Shown here: positions 1 through 7,741 of the stretch, in pieces
Layout of the letters: the number at the start of each line of letters is the position of its first letter
Position numbering within the stretch: the stretch's first letter is position 1
From: an uncultured Phascolarctobacterium sp.
GTDB taxonomy: Bacteria; Bacillota; Negativicutes; Acidaminococcales; Acidaminococcaceae
Direction: 5' to 3'
Assembly: GCA_937901335.1 (NCBI GenBank)
Contig: CALCHC010000019.1
Span: forward strand, 1-27,931
Length of the DNA stretch: 27,931 bases
Made by a program: the position numbers and the translations under genes
Notes under the pieces: generated by a model
Database searches by the model: none
Seen by the model: only the letters and a program-made list of their open reading frames with translations
What the model was told of the DNA's origin: nothing

Positions 1-185
1 TTTTGTATATCTGGCAAGATATCTTCACCATAAAAGAAGAACTTTATAAATGAAAGGGTGTCTGTCATAATTTGAGCCCGTCGCTATGTCAATTTTGAGG
101 CTAGCGCTATACCGTTTTGGGGTTTCGCTATGTCATAATTTGAGCCCAGTGCTATACCATTTTGGGGTCAAGCATTATAAAGATT

Positions 186-233
186 AATGGTCAAGAGAAG
201 ATTAGCAGTTGGCTAATCAATCTCTTGACCATT
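186..233 (-). terminator. Hairpin after the transposase stop
   Basis: A 13-base outer stem (AATGGTCAAGAGA at 186-198 with TCTCTTGACCATT at 221-233) encloses a second stem (ATTAGC at 201-206 with GCTAAT at 212-217). It begins eight bases past the transposase stop codon. No long T-run follows on the minus strand, so it could also be a structure that blocks read-through or acts at the DNA end of the element. Confidence 0.5.
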
Positions 234-240
234 TTCGTAT

Positions 241-1542
241 CTAAAACTTGAATGTATCGCTGGGATTAAGGCAGTAGAGAATTCTATTACGAGTCCTCTT
301 GAAGTTCTTAAATCCGTTAGCGTTGTATATGAGCTTGGCAACAAGCCGGTTTTTGGATTCCATAAAACTGTTGTTAATTCTCTTATCTTCTATTACGTTA
401 AAAGAGTTTATTATTTCTTCCCTCCAGTTTACTAGCAACAGATGAAATTCTTCGTATTCACTAATACCACAATTGCCAAATATAGAAATAGCTTCATCAA
501 TTCTTACTGGAGCTGTTTGTAACGTAGCCTGCTTGTTTAAGTCTATGTAATATTCCTTTAGTTCAAATGCAACCTTTAGGGCAGGGAAATTTTCAAATAA
601 GAAATCTCTTATTCCTCGGTAATTTATATACTGACCAAGTTTTTTGTTGTATCTAGGTTCGTTGTCTAAAAAGTCTTGGTATTTATGGTCAAATGCTCTA
701 CGGAATTTAATTAGGAGATACTTCAAGGTAGGATTTTCTGTGGAATTTTGGCATCTTATCCTTACCTTACGAAAGTCGTCCGTAAGGTGTTTCAACACAT
801 GAAAACTGTCAGCACAGACTTTTGCCTTAGGAAAGAATATCCTGGCAATGTCCCTGAAGTTCTCATACATATCTATGGAAATAAATTTAACATTGTCTAG
901 TTCACTCTTGTTAGTTGTAAAGTTAAAAGTATTATGTTTGAGCATAGAAAAGTATTGTATTAGATAAGCTTTCTTTCTGTCAGGTAACACGTCTACCATC
1001 TCGCCAGTTTCAAAGTTCATAAGTAAGCAACAGTATTTAGCGTTGTGATCCGAGGAAGGGAAGTAGTGTTCGTCTATTGAAAGTATGGTGGGTAGCTTTT
1101 TCCTTGGAATCTCGACGTGCTTGTCGAATATACGCAGCACTTTATTTGTGGAAGTATTGTATCTTTGAGCTACAGAGGTATAAGTCTCTTCAGGATGTTT
1201 GAGATCTTTTAGAATATTTATTTTTGTTTCATAGGTAAGCTTTTCTCTTGAAGCAGAAAAGCGATTATTTTCGTTAAAGGAACAGCTGCAATTTTTGCAA
1301 AGATATCTGCGTTGCTCATAGATAATGTAGCAGAAGCGATTAGCGAAAGTAGAATGGGTAAGTTTTCTGTCATAATAAGCTTTTACTTTCACGCTACCGT
1401 TACAAAAAGGACAGAGAACAGATTTCTTAGATAGTCTAATCCTAATAAAAACAGAACCATCTGAGCCAGTCGAAGTAGAAATCTTGGATAGGTCAGATGG
1501 TTTAATATTAAGGAAATCTGTGATAAACTTTTCGTAAGACAT
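241..1542 (-). CDS. ISL3-family transposase (433 aa)
   Basis: This is a DDE-type transposase that cuts and joins the ends of its own insertion sequence. The N-terminus has a zf-ISL3-like zinc ribbon (CPFC about 55 residues in, then CKNC), followed by a helix-turn-helix-like stretch (TYTSVAQRYNTSTNKVLRIF). The DDE_Tnp_ISL3 core contains SIDEHYF, CADSFHVLKHL and FMESKNR, which fit the catalytic Asp-Asp-Glu positions. The open frame runs back to 1701, but the ATG at 1542 is preferred because AAGGAGGA lies directly upstream at the right spacing. The upstream extension would run through the terminal repeat motifs. The gene looks intact, with no frameshift. A hairpin follows its stop codon. Confidence 0.9.
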   Translation of the reverse strand: MSYEKFITDFLNIKPSDLSKISTSTGSDGSVFIRIRLSKKSVLCPFCNGSVKVKAYYDRKLTHSTFANRFCYIIYEQRRYLCKNCSCSFNENNRFSASREKLTYETKINILKDLKHPEETYTSVAQRYNTSTNKVLRIFDKHVEIPRKKLPTILSIDEHYFPSSDHNAKYCCLLMNFETGEMVDVLPDRKKAYLIQYFSMLKHNTFNFTTNKSELDNVKFISIDMYENFRDIARIFFPKAKVCADSFHVLKHLTDDFRKVRIRCQNSTENPTLKYLLIKFRRAFDHKYQDFLDNEPRYNKKLGQYINYRGIRDFLFENFPALKVAFELKEYYIDLNKQATLQTAPVRIDEAISIFGNCGISEYEEFHLLLVNWREEIINSFNVIEDKRINNSFMESKNRLVAKLIYNANGFKNFKRTRNRILYCLNPSDTFKF

Positions 1543-1780
1543 AAGGTCTTCCTCCTTGTTGATAGAGATTAGGGTTAACTCTATTTTAACGAGGAGGTTT
1601 TTGTATTTACAGGTAATTTTAGTGGGCTCAAAAAATGACATAGCTATGGGCTCATAAATGTGAAAGGTACCGCCCCAAGAAATGACAAAGCGAAACCCCA
1701 AAACGGTATAGCGGAAACGGGCTCAAATTATGACATAGGGGCGGGCACAGCCCAAAAGATGACATATAGTTAAAACTAAA

Positions 1781-1800
1781 GCTCCCTCTTTCGAGGGAGC
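1781..1800 (-). terminator. Terminator of the NSS transporter gene
   Basis: A perfect 8-bp stem, GCTCCCTC (1781-1788) and GAGGGAGC (1793-1800), has a 4-base loop. On the minus strand it is followed by TTTAGTTTTA, and on the plus strand by TTCTTTC, so it may work in both directions. It lies 38 bases past the stop of the transporter gene. Confidence 0.75.
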
Positions 1801-1837
1801 TTCTTTCATTTTCAGATGAAGTTCTATTTGTTTATTC

Positions 1838-3205
1838 TTATTTGAAGAAGATTGCTTTGTAACCCATTGCGAAGATGTAGAGTACGATCAAGGGAAGTAC
1901 ATAAGTTACATAGCCACGAATCCATTTCGGGAATTTGATACCGTTACCGGAGTCAGCTTCTTTCATGAAGTTATCCCAACCCCAACCATAACGGCTGGTG
2001 CAGAATGCCAAGTAAACCAAGCTGCCCAAGGGGAGAAGGTTGTTACTTACGAGGAAGTCTTCAAGGTCAAGTACGCAGGTACCTTTACCCATCGGTTGGA
2101 AGTCGCTCCAAACGTTGAAACCTAATACGCAAGGCATGGACAACAAGATGATTGCGAAGGAGCAAATTTTGATGGTTTTTTCACGAGACCATTCGGTAAG
2201 TTCGCTAACCATACAAACGATGTTTTCGAATACTGCGATTACAGTAGAGAGTGCTGCGAAGAGCATGAACAAGAAGAACAAGGTGCCCCAGAAGTGACCG
2301 CCAGCCATGGAATTGAATACGTTAGGCAGAGTTACGAAGAGCAAACCAGGACCGCCGCCAGGATTTACGCCGAAGCTCATGCAAGCCGGGAAGATAATCA
2401 AGCCGGAGGTGATTGCTACGAAAGTATCCAATGCCATAATCCACATGGATTCGCCAGTCAAGGATTGTTCTTTCTTAATGTAAGAACCAAAGATTGCCAT
2501 GGAGCCGATACCCAAGGACAGGGTGAAGAAGGATTGGCCCATTGCAGCGAAGATTGCTTCTTGATTAATTTTGCTGAAGTCAGGCAGCAGGTAGAATTTC
2601 AAACCTTCTGCACTGTTAGGAAGCATAATGGAGTTAGCTGCCAAAACTACAATCAAAACCAAAAGGCAAGTCATCATATGTTTGGTAATACGTTCAACAC
2701 CTTTTTGTACGCCCAAGTAGCAAACGCCCATACCAGTTGCAGTCATGAGAATCATGTTGAAAGTCATTGCAACGGGGTCACCGAGGAGTGCGCCGAACAC
2801 GCCACCGATAGCGTTAGCATCAAGGCCCATCAAGTCACCTACAGCCATTTTGTACAGGTAGTAGGACATCCAACCGGAAACGGTGGTGTAGAACATCATC
2901 AGTACTACGTTGCCAGTGATTGCTGCGTATTTGAACAAATGCCATTTGGTTCCTTTAGGTTCCAAAATGTCAAAGGATTTTGCAGCACTGCGTTGGCTGG
3001 CACGACCAACGGAGAATTCTGCTACCATGATGGGCAAACCCAAAATGAGCAGGAAGATTAAGTACATAAGTACGAAGGAAGCGCCACCATATTGACCGGT
3101 AATGTAAGGGAAACGCCAAACGTTACCTAAGCCGATTGCGCAACCAGCAGAGATCAGGATGAACCCCAATCTAGACGAGAAAGTCTCTCTTTCCAAAATA
3201 AACAT
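1838..3205 (-). CDS. Sodium-dependent transporter, NSS (SNF) family
   Basis: This is a membrane symporter that uses the sodium gradient to import amino acids or related small amines. The N-terminus carries the family signature for TM1, SAGCAIGLGNVWRFPY (residues about 19-34), which contains the unwound helix that binds substrate and sodium in LeuT-like proteins. Eleven or so hydrophobic segments follow. The length of 455 aa matches the bacterial 11-12 TM members. The substrate cannot be read from the sequence. The start is uncertain. ATG at 3205 directly abuts AAAGG with no spacer, whereas TTG at 3196 (MERETFSSRLGF...) has a 9-base spacer and fits the usual N-terminus of relatives, so the true start may be 3196. 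It has its own promoter and terminator. Confidence 0.9.
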   Translation of the reverse strand: MFILERETFSSRLGFILISAGCAIGLGNVWRFPYITGQYGGASFVLMYLIFLLILGLPIMVAEFSVGRASQRSAAKSFDILEPKGTKWHLFKYAAITGNVVLMMFYTTVSGWMSYYLYKMAVGDLMGLDANAIGGVFGALLGDPVAMTFNMILMTATGMGVCYLGVQKGVERITKHMMTCLLVLIVVLAANSIMLPNSAEGLKFYLLPDFSKINQEAIFAAMGQSFFTLSLGIGSMAIFGSYIKKEQSLTGESMWIMALDTFVAITSGLIIFPACMSFGVNPGGGPGLLFVTLPNVFNSMAGGHFWGTLFFLFMLFAALSTVIAVFENIVCMVSELTEWSREKTIKICSFAIILLSMPCVLGFNVWSDFQPMGKGTCVLDLEDFLVSNNLLPLGSLVYLAFCTSRYGWGWDNFMKEADSGNGIKFPKWIRGYVTYVLPLIVLYIFAMGYKAIFFK

Positions 3206-3250
3206 CCTTTCTTTAGTGAAGAATACTTCATCTTATTTTAGTATTCTATC

Positions 3251-3279
3251 ATTATATATTATTTGTTAAGTCTTTGCAA
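3251..3279 (-). promoter_or_regulatory. Promoter of the NSS transporter gene
   Basis: Read on the minus strand, TTGCAA (3279-3274) and TATAAT (3256-3251) are separated by 17 bases. A 10-bp inverted repeat (ATTATTTGTT at 3258-3267 with AACAAATAAT at 3279-3288) covers the spacer and the -35 edge, which is where a repressor would bind. A further short repeat, GAATAC/GTATTC, lies in the leader. Confidence 0.65.
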
Positions 3280-3345
3280 ACAAATAATAATTTACAGGGT
3301 GTTATTTTTTCAAGAGAGACTTTTGTTTTTAAATGTTAGGCTTTA

Positions 3346-4821
3346 TTAAACTTTTTGAACCAAAGCTGCTGCCATTTCTCTAAGAGTCGGTTTTACGATT
3401 TTACCAGTGCCGTTTTTGGGCATTTTTTCGATAAAGAAGTAATGGCGAGGAACTTTGTAGAGAGCCAAGTGTTCGAGCAAGTATTTACGCATTGCTTTTT
3501 TGTCGCCTTCCATGCCTTCTTTCAATACGATGAAAGCACATACTGCTTGGCCGCGGAGACTGTCTTCTACGCCAACTACTGCACATTCCAGAACTTCCGG
3601 AAGAGTGTAGATAACTTCTTCTACTTCACGGGGATATACGTTTTCGCCGCCAAGGATAATCATATCTTTGGAACGGTCTACGATGAAGATGTAGCCTTCG
3701 TCGTCCATGTATGCCAAGTCGCCGGTGTGGAGCCAGTTGTTACGCAGGGTTTCTGCGGAAGCTTCCGGTTGGTTCAAGTAACCGAGCATTACGTTGTAAC
3801 CTTGTACGCACAATTCGCCAACAGTGCCGTTGGGAAGTTTGGTATCGTTTTCGTCGTGGATTTCTACTTTAACGTAGGGCAGTGCCAAGCCGATGGAACC
3901 AACTTTAATTTTGTCGCCAGGGTTTACTGCGCAAACGGGAGCTGCTTCAGAAAGACCGTAGCCTTCTTGGGGGTATTTGCCAAATTTTTCTTTGAAAGCT
4001 TTGGACAAATGAGCCGGAAGCGGAGCGCCACCACTTACGAACCAGCGCAAGGAAGCCAAGTGTTCAGGTTCTGCAGCACGCAGGAACATTTGAGCAAAAG
4101 TGGGGATACCACAGAATTGGTCAACTTTATGAGTAACAATCAAGCGCAGGATGTCTGCAACGTTGTAGTTATCTTGGATAACGATTGCGCCACCTTTGAG
4201 CATGGGGCCTGCAACGCATACAGTCCAGCCGAAGCAATGATGCATGGGCAGTACGCAGAAAGCTTTATCTTTCGGTTCCATGGAGATTGCATTGGTGAAG
4301 CTGTGGATATTTGCAATGATGTTTTTGTGAGAGAGCATTGCACCTTTGGGGTTACCGGTGGTGCCGCTGGTGTAAATGATGGAGCAGCATTCGTCTTCGT
4401 GCATTTTTACAGGAGCAGGTGCTGCTTCCGGAGCTGCAGCGATTTCTGCGAAGGTGATTTGTTCAACAGGATCACAACCGCGTTTTTCCAAAGCTGCTTC
4501 CATATCCATAACTTCTTGAACGAACATCATTTTAACGCTTGCGTCTTTAATGATGAAGGAAGTTTCAGTGGGGGAGAGCATAAAGTTGATGGGTACTACT
4601 ACACCACCAGCTTTAACGATTGCGTGGTAAGCTGCTACGAATTCAGGGCAGTTTTTGCTGAACAAGCCAACTCTTTCGCCTTTTTGCAAACCTTTGGCTT
4701 GTAAATAAGCAGCCCAGTTATCAATGGTTTGGCGCAATTCGCCAAAAGTAATTACTTTATCTTTGAAAATAAGTGCTGACCAGTCAGCAGGATGAGCTTC
4801 AATAGATTCGAAAAATAACAT
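3346..4821 (-). CDS. AMP-forming acyl-CoA ligase (long-chain fatty acid-CoA ligase type)
   Basis: It activates a carboxylic acid, probably a fatty acid, with ATP and then couples it to coenzyme A. The protein of 491 aa has every ANL-superfamily mark: the P-loop YTSGTTGNPKG (150-160), GGAPLP (264-269), YGLSE (288-292), the TGD motif (366-368), the hinge region DRSKDMIILGGENVYP (about 382-397) and the catalytic lysine K474 in KNGTGK. The open frame extends to 4863, but the ATG at 4821 is chosen because GGGAGG lies seven bases upstream. The chain length of its substrate is not visible. It runs in the same direction as the transporter gene downstream, but 140 bases and a separate promoter lie between them. 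Confidence 0.9.
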   Translation of the reverse strand: MLFFESIEAHPADWSALIFKDKVITFGELRQTIDNWAAYLQAKGLQKGERVGLFSKNCPEFVAAYHAIVKAGGVVVPINFMLSPTETSFIIKDASVKMMFVQEVMDMEAALEKRGCDPVEQITFAEIAAAPEAAPAPVKMHEDECCSIIYTSGTTGNPKGAMLSHKNIIANIHSFTNAISMEPKDKAFCVLPMHHCFGWTVCVAGPMLKGGAIVIQDNYNVADILRLIVTHKVDQFCGIPTFAQMFLRAAEPEHLASLRWFVSGGAPLPAHLSKAFKEKFGKYPQEGYGLSEAAPVCAVNPGDKIKVGSIGLALPYVKVEIHDENDTKLPNGTVGELCVQGYNVMLGYLNQPEASAETLRNNWLHTGDLAYMDDEGYIFIVDRSKDMIILGGENVYPREVEEVIYTLPEVLECAVVGVEDSLRGQAVCAFIVLKEGMEGDKKAMRKYLLEHLALYKVPRHYFFIEKMPKNGTGKIVKPTLREMAAALVQKV

Positions 4822-4915
4822 GGATTTTCCTCCCATTCTTGCAAGAGTAATAACAGTCTCCAAAATACTCTTGCGTAAATTCCATAGCTTAATTATACTA
4901 AAATTGAAGGTATTA

Positions 4916-4943
4916 GGACAATAGCAAATTAAATTTTTATAAT
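4916..4943 (+). promoter_or_regulatory. Possible promoter of the xth-uvrBAC run
   Basis: TATAAT at 4938-4943 lies 18 bases before the exonuclease III ATG region. The matching -35 (GGACAA at 4916-4921, 16-base spacer) is only a partial match. The minus-strand ligase gene diverges from the same gap and has its own TATAAT (inverted near 4892-4897). No LexA/SOS box was recognised here. Confidence 0.45.
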
Positions 4944-4961
4944 AGATAGGAGACTTTTTTT

Positions 4962-5714
4962 ATGAAACTTATTTCTTGGAACGTGAATGGTTTGCGTGCT
5001 TGCATGAATAAAGGCTTTGAAGATTTCCTGCGTGCGTCTGGGGCAGATGCGTTTTGCCTGCAAGAAACTAAGATGCAAAGGGAACAAGCAGATTTTGTTT
5101 TCGATGGTTATGAAGAATATTGGAACAGTGCTGAGAAAAAAGGTTATTCCGGCACTGCCATCTTTAGTAAGAATGCTCCCTTAAATGTAACTTATGGTAT
5201 TGGCATTGAAGAACATGACAAGGAAGGCAGAGTAATTACTGCTGAATATGAAAACTTCTACCTAGTTACCGTGTACACTCCTAATTCTCAAAGGGAGCTT
5301 GCTCGCCTTGACTACCGTATGGTGTGGGAAGATGTGTTCCGTACTTATCTCTTAGAGCTTGATAAAAAGAAACCTGTCATCGTATGCGGTGACCTGAACG
5401 TGGCTGCGGAAGAGATTGACTTGAAGAACCCCAAGACCAATCGTAAGAACGCAGGCTTTACTGACGAAGAACGTGCTAAATTTAGAGAACTGAAAGCTGC
5501 AGGCTTTGTTGATACTTTCAGACATTTACATCCTGAAGAAGTTAAATACAGCTGGTGGAGCTATATGTTCAAAGCTCGCGAGAAGAACGCAGGTTGGCGT
5601 ATTGACTACTTTGTAGTAAGCGAAAGAATTGCGGACAAGGTACAAGCTGCAGAAATTCACACTGAAATTTTAGGCAGTGACCATTGCCCTGTAAGCATTG
5701 AGATTGATTTGTAA
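4962..5714 (+). CDS. xth: Exodeoxyribonuclease III
   Basis: It is an AP endonuclease and 3'-5' exonuclease of base-excision repair, cleaving DNA at abasic sites. At 250 aa it has the full set of exonuclease-endonuclease-phosphatase motifs: WNVNGLR (6-12), LQETK with the metal-binding E35, GYSGTAIFS (61-69), the Y105 region VYTPNS, CGDLNVA with D144 and N146, GWRIDYF (211-217) and the catalytic LGSDHCPV near the C-terminus. The start has TAGGAG upstream. Only 14 bases separate its stop from uvrB, so it is probably the first gene of a repair operon. Confidence 0.93.
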   Translation: MKLISWNVNGLRACMNKGFEDFLRASGADAFCLQETKMQREQADFVFDGYEEYWNSAEKKGYSGTAIFSKNAPLNVTYGIGIEEHDKEGRVITAEYENFYLVTVYTPNSQRELARLDYRMVWEDVFRTYLLELDKKKPVIVCGDLNVAAEEIDLKNPKTNRKNAGFTDEERAKFRELKAAGFVDTFRHLHPEEVKYSWWSYMFKAREKNAGWRIDYFVVSERIADKVQAAEIHTEILGSDHCPVSIEIDL

Positions 5715-5728
5715 TAGTGGTGGTTTAA

Positions 5729-7735
5729 ATGGATTTTAAAATTCAAGCACCTTTTGCTCCGGCAGGGGATCAACCCCAAGCCATTGAGCAGTTGGCGCAA
5801 GGAATAGAAAAAGGTCTTAGAACTCAAGTTCTTTTGGGTGCGACTGGTACTGGTAAAACTTATACCATTGCCCAGGTAATTAACAAGGTACGTAAACCTA
5901 CTCTTGTTATTGCTCATAATAAGACTTTGGCGGCGCAGCTTGCCAGCGAGTTGAAAGCCTTTTTCCCTGAAAACGCAGTGGAATATTTTGTTTCCTATTA
6001 TGATTATTACCAACCGGAAGCATATATTCCTCAATCTGACACTTATATTGAAAAAGACGCGTCCATTAATGATGAGATTGATAAACTGCGCCATAGTGCG
6101 ACCAGTGCTCTTTTCGAAAGACGCGATGTAATCATTGTTGCCAGTGTGTCCTGTATTTACGGCTTGGGTGCACCGCAGGATTACTACGATATGGTGCTTT
6201 CCCTGCGTTTGGGCCAAATTGTAGATAGGCAAAAGATTTTACATAAATTAGTAGAGATTCAATATGACCGCAATGACATTGACTTTAAACGCGGTACCTT
6301 TAGGGTACGTGGTGATGTTATTGAGGTTATTCCTGCTGCTTATGGAGAGAAAGCAGTACGCATTGAACTTTTTGATGACGAAGTTGACCGCATTATGGAG
6401 TTTGACGTACTGACTGGCGAAATTCTTGCCCAACGTAATCACGTGGCAATCTTCCCTGCTTCTCACTATGTAACCAGTCGTGAAAATTTAGAGCGTGCCA
6501 TGGAAGACATCAAGGTTGAACTGGCAGACCGTTTGGAATTTTTGAACGAGCGTGGCAAACTTTTAGAAGCACAACGCTTGGAGCAACGCACCAATTATGA
6601 TTTGGAAATGATGAACGAAATGGGCTACTGTTCCGGCATCGAAAACTATTCCCGCCATTTGGCAGGACGCAAAGCAGGAGAAGCTCCTTTTACCTTGGTA
6701 AATTACTTCCCGAAAGATTTTCTGCTGGTTATTGACGAATCCCACGTAACTTTACCGCAGATTCGTGCCATGTACGCAGGGGATAGAAGTCGTAAGGAAA
6801 TGCTGGTAGAGCATGGCTTCCGTTTGCCCTCTGCCTTTGATAACCGACCCCTTACTTTTGACGAGTTCCAAGAGCAAGTGAACCAAGTGGTTTATGTTTC
6901 TGCAACTCCTGCAAAATATGAGATGGAAGAAACTGAGCAAACCGTTGAGCAAATTATTCGTCCTACAGGTTTGTTAGACCCGCAAATTGAAATTCGTCCC
7001 ATCAAAGGACAGATTGACGATTTGCTTGGAGAAATTAATAAAGTTGCTGCTAAAGGCGAGCGTATTCTTGTTACTACTCTTACCAAACGCATGGCAGAAG
7101 ATTTGACAGAATACTTGAAGCAGGCAGGCGTACGTGTCCGTTACCTGCATTCTGAAATTGCTACCATTGAGCGTGCAGAAATTATCGACGCACTTCGTGG
7201 CGGTAAGTTTGATGTTTTAGTTGGCATTAACCTTTTGCGTGAAGGTTTGGACTTGCCGGAAGTTTCCTTGATTGCAATTTTGGATGCTGATAAAGAAGGC
7301 TTCTTGCGTAGTGATACTGCCATGATTCAAACCATAGGACGGGCGGCGCGTAACGAACACGGTCGTGTAATTATGTATGCTGATCGCATTACTGACAGTA
7401 TGCAACGGGCTATTGACGAAACTAATCGCCGTCGTGAAAAGCAAGAAGCATATAATAAGGAGCATAATATTACTCCTAAAACTGTTTATAAAGAGCAACG
7501 CCAACTTATTAAGTTGACTAAGGTTGCAGAAGAAAGTGAAGCTGCCGATTACGCAGAAAAAGCTCTGAAAAAGAAATCTACCAAGGAACTTAACAGTATG
7601 GCTAAGGAATTGGAACGTCGCATGCAAGAAGCGGCAAAAGCTTTGGATTTCGAACTGGCAGCGGAACTTCGTGACAGGCTTATTCTTGTTAAAGGTAAGC
7701 TTGGTCAAAAACTTGTGCCTAAGAAGAAAAAGTAG
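5729..7735 (+). CDS. uvrB: UvrABC excinuclease subunit B
   Basis: UvrB is the damage-verifying helicase of nucleotide excision repair, loaded by UvrA and then joined by UvrC. The 668-aa protein is of normal length. It shows Walker A GATGTGKT (37-44), the beta-hairpin YDYYQPEAY that probes the lesion (about 90-98), the Walker B box VIDESH, the SATPA motif, helicase motifs GINLLREGLDLPEVSL and QTIGRAARN, and a C-terminal UVR domain (ELERRMQEAAKALDFELAAELRD) that docks UvrC. It follows xth by 14 bases and precedes uvrA by six, consistent with one transcript. Confidence 0.97.
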   Translation: MDFKIQAPFAPAGDQPQAIEQLAQGIEKGLRTQVLLGATGTGKTYTIAQVINKVRKPTLVIAHNKTLAAQLASELKAFFPENAVEYFVSYYDYYQPEAYIPQSDTYIEKDASINDEIDKLRHSATSALFERRDVIIVASVSCIYGLGAPQDYYDMVLSLRLGQIVDRQKILHKLVEIQYDRNDIDFKRGTFRVRGDVIEVIPAAYGEKAVRIELFDDEVDRIMEFDVLTGEILAQRNHVAIFPASHYVTSRENLERAMEDIKVELADRLEFLNERGKLLEAQRLEQRTNYDLEMMNEMGYCSGIENYSRHLAGRKAGEAPFTLVNYFPKDFLLVIDESHVTLPQIRAMYAGDRSRKEMLVEHGFRLPSAFDNRPLTFDEFQEQVNQVVYVSATPAKYEMEETEQTVEQIIRPTGLLDPQIEIRPIKGQIDDLLGEINKVAAKGERILVTTLTKRMAEDLTEYLKQAGVRVRYLHSEIATIERAEIIDALRGGKFDVLVGINLLREGLDLPEVSLIAILDADKEGFLRSDTAMIQTIGRAARNEHGRVIMYADRITDSMQRAIDETNRRREKQEAYNKEHNITPKTVYKEQRQLIKLTKVAEESEAADYAEKALKKKSTKELNSMAKELERRMQEAAKALDFELAAELRDRLILVKGKLGQKLVPKKKK

Positions 7736-7741
7736 GTTATT

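Larger units (their letters stand above)
60..1769 (-). mobile_element. ISL3-family insertion sequence with repeated-motif ends
   Basis: One transposase gene lies between ends that carry matching inverted repeats. A 31-base arm at 106-136 matches the reverse complement of 1682-1712 with one mismatch. The motif TGTCATAATTTGAGCCC occurs exactly at 63-79 and 131-147, and inverted at 1719-1735. Degenerate copies lie at 87-100, 1624-1643, 1673-1692 and 1749-1764. The outer borders (about 60 and about 1769) are estimated from the outermost motif copies, and I could not identify a clear target-site duplication. ISL3 elements normally carry one transposase gene and make 8-bp duplications. The element sits just downstream of the transporter gene at 1838, beyond that gene's terminator, so it breaks no visible gene. 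Confidence 0.75.

Noticed and set aside
1..59. Window start upstream of the insertion sequence
   Set aside because: Too short to assign. No gene, RNA or repeat could be supported here.
2294..3061. Long open frame on the plus strand opposite the transporter gene
   Set aside because: It mirrors the codons of a clear NSS transporter, has low-complexity, His/Cys-rich translation and no plausible ribosome binding site.
3355..4704. 449-codon plus-strand frame opposite the acyl-CoA ligase
   Set aside because: The opposite strand encodes a ligase with all conserved motifs. This frame is a codon-bias shadow with no domain I recognise.
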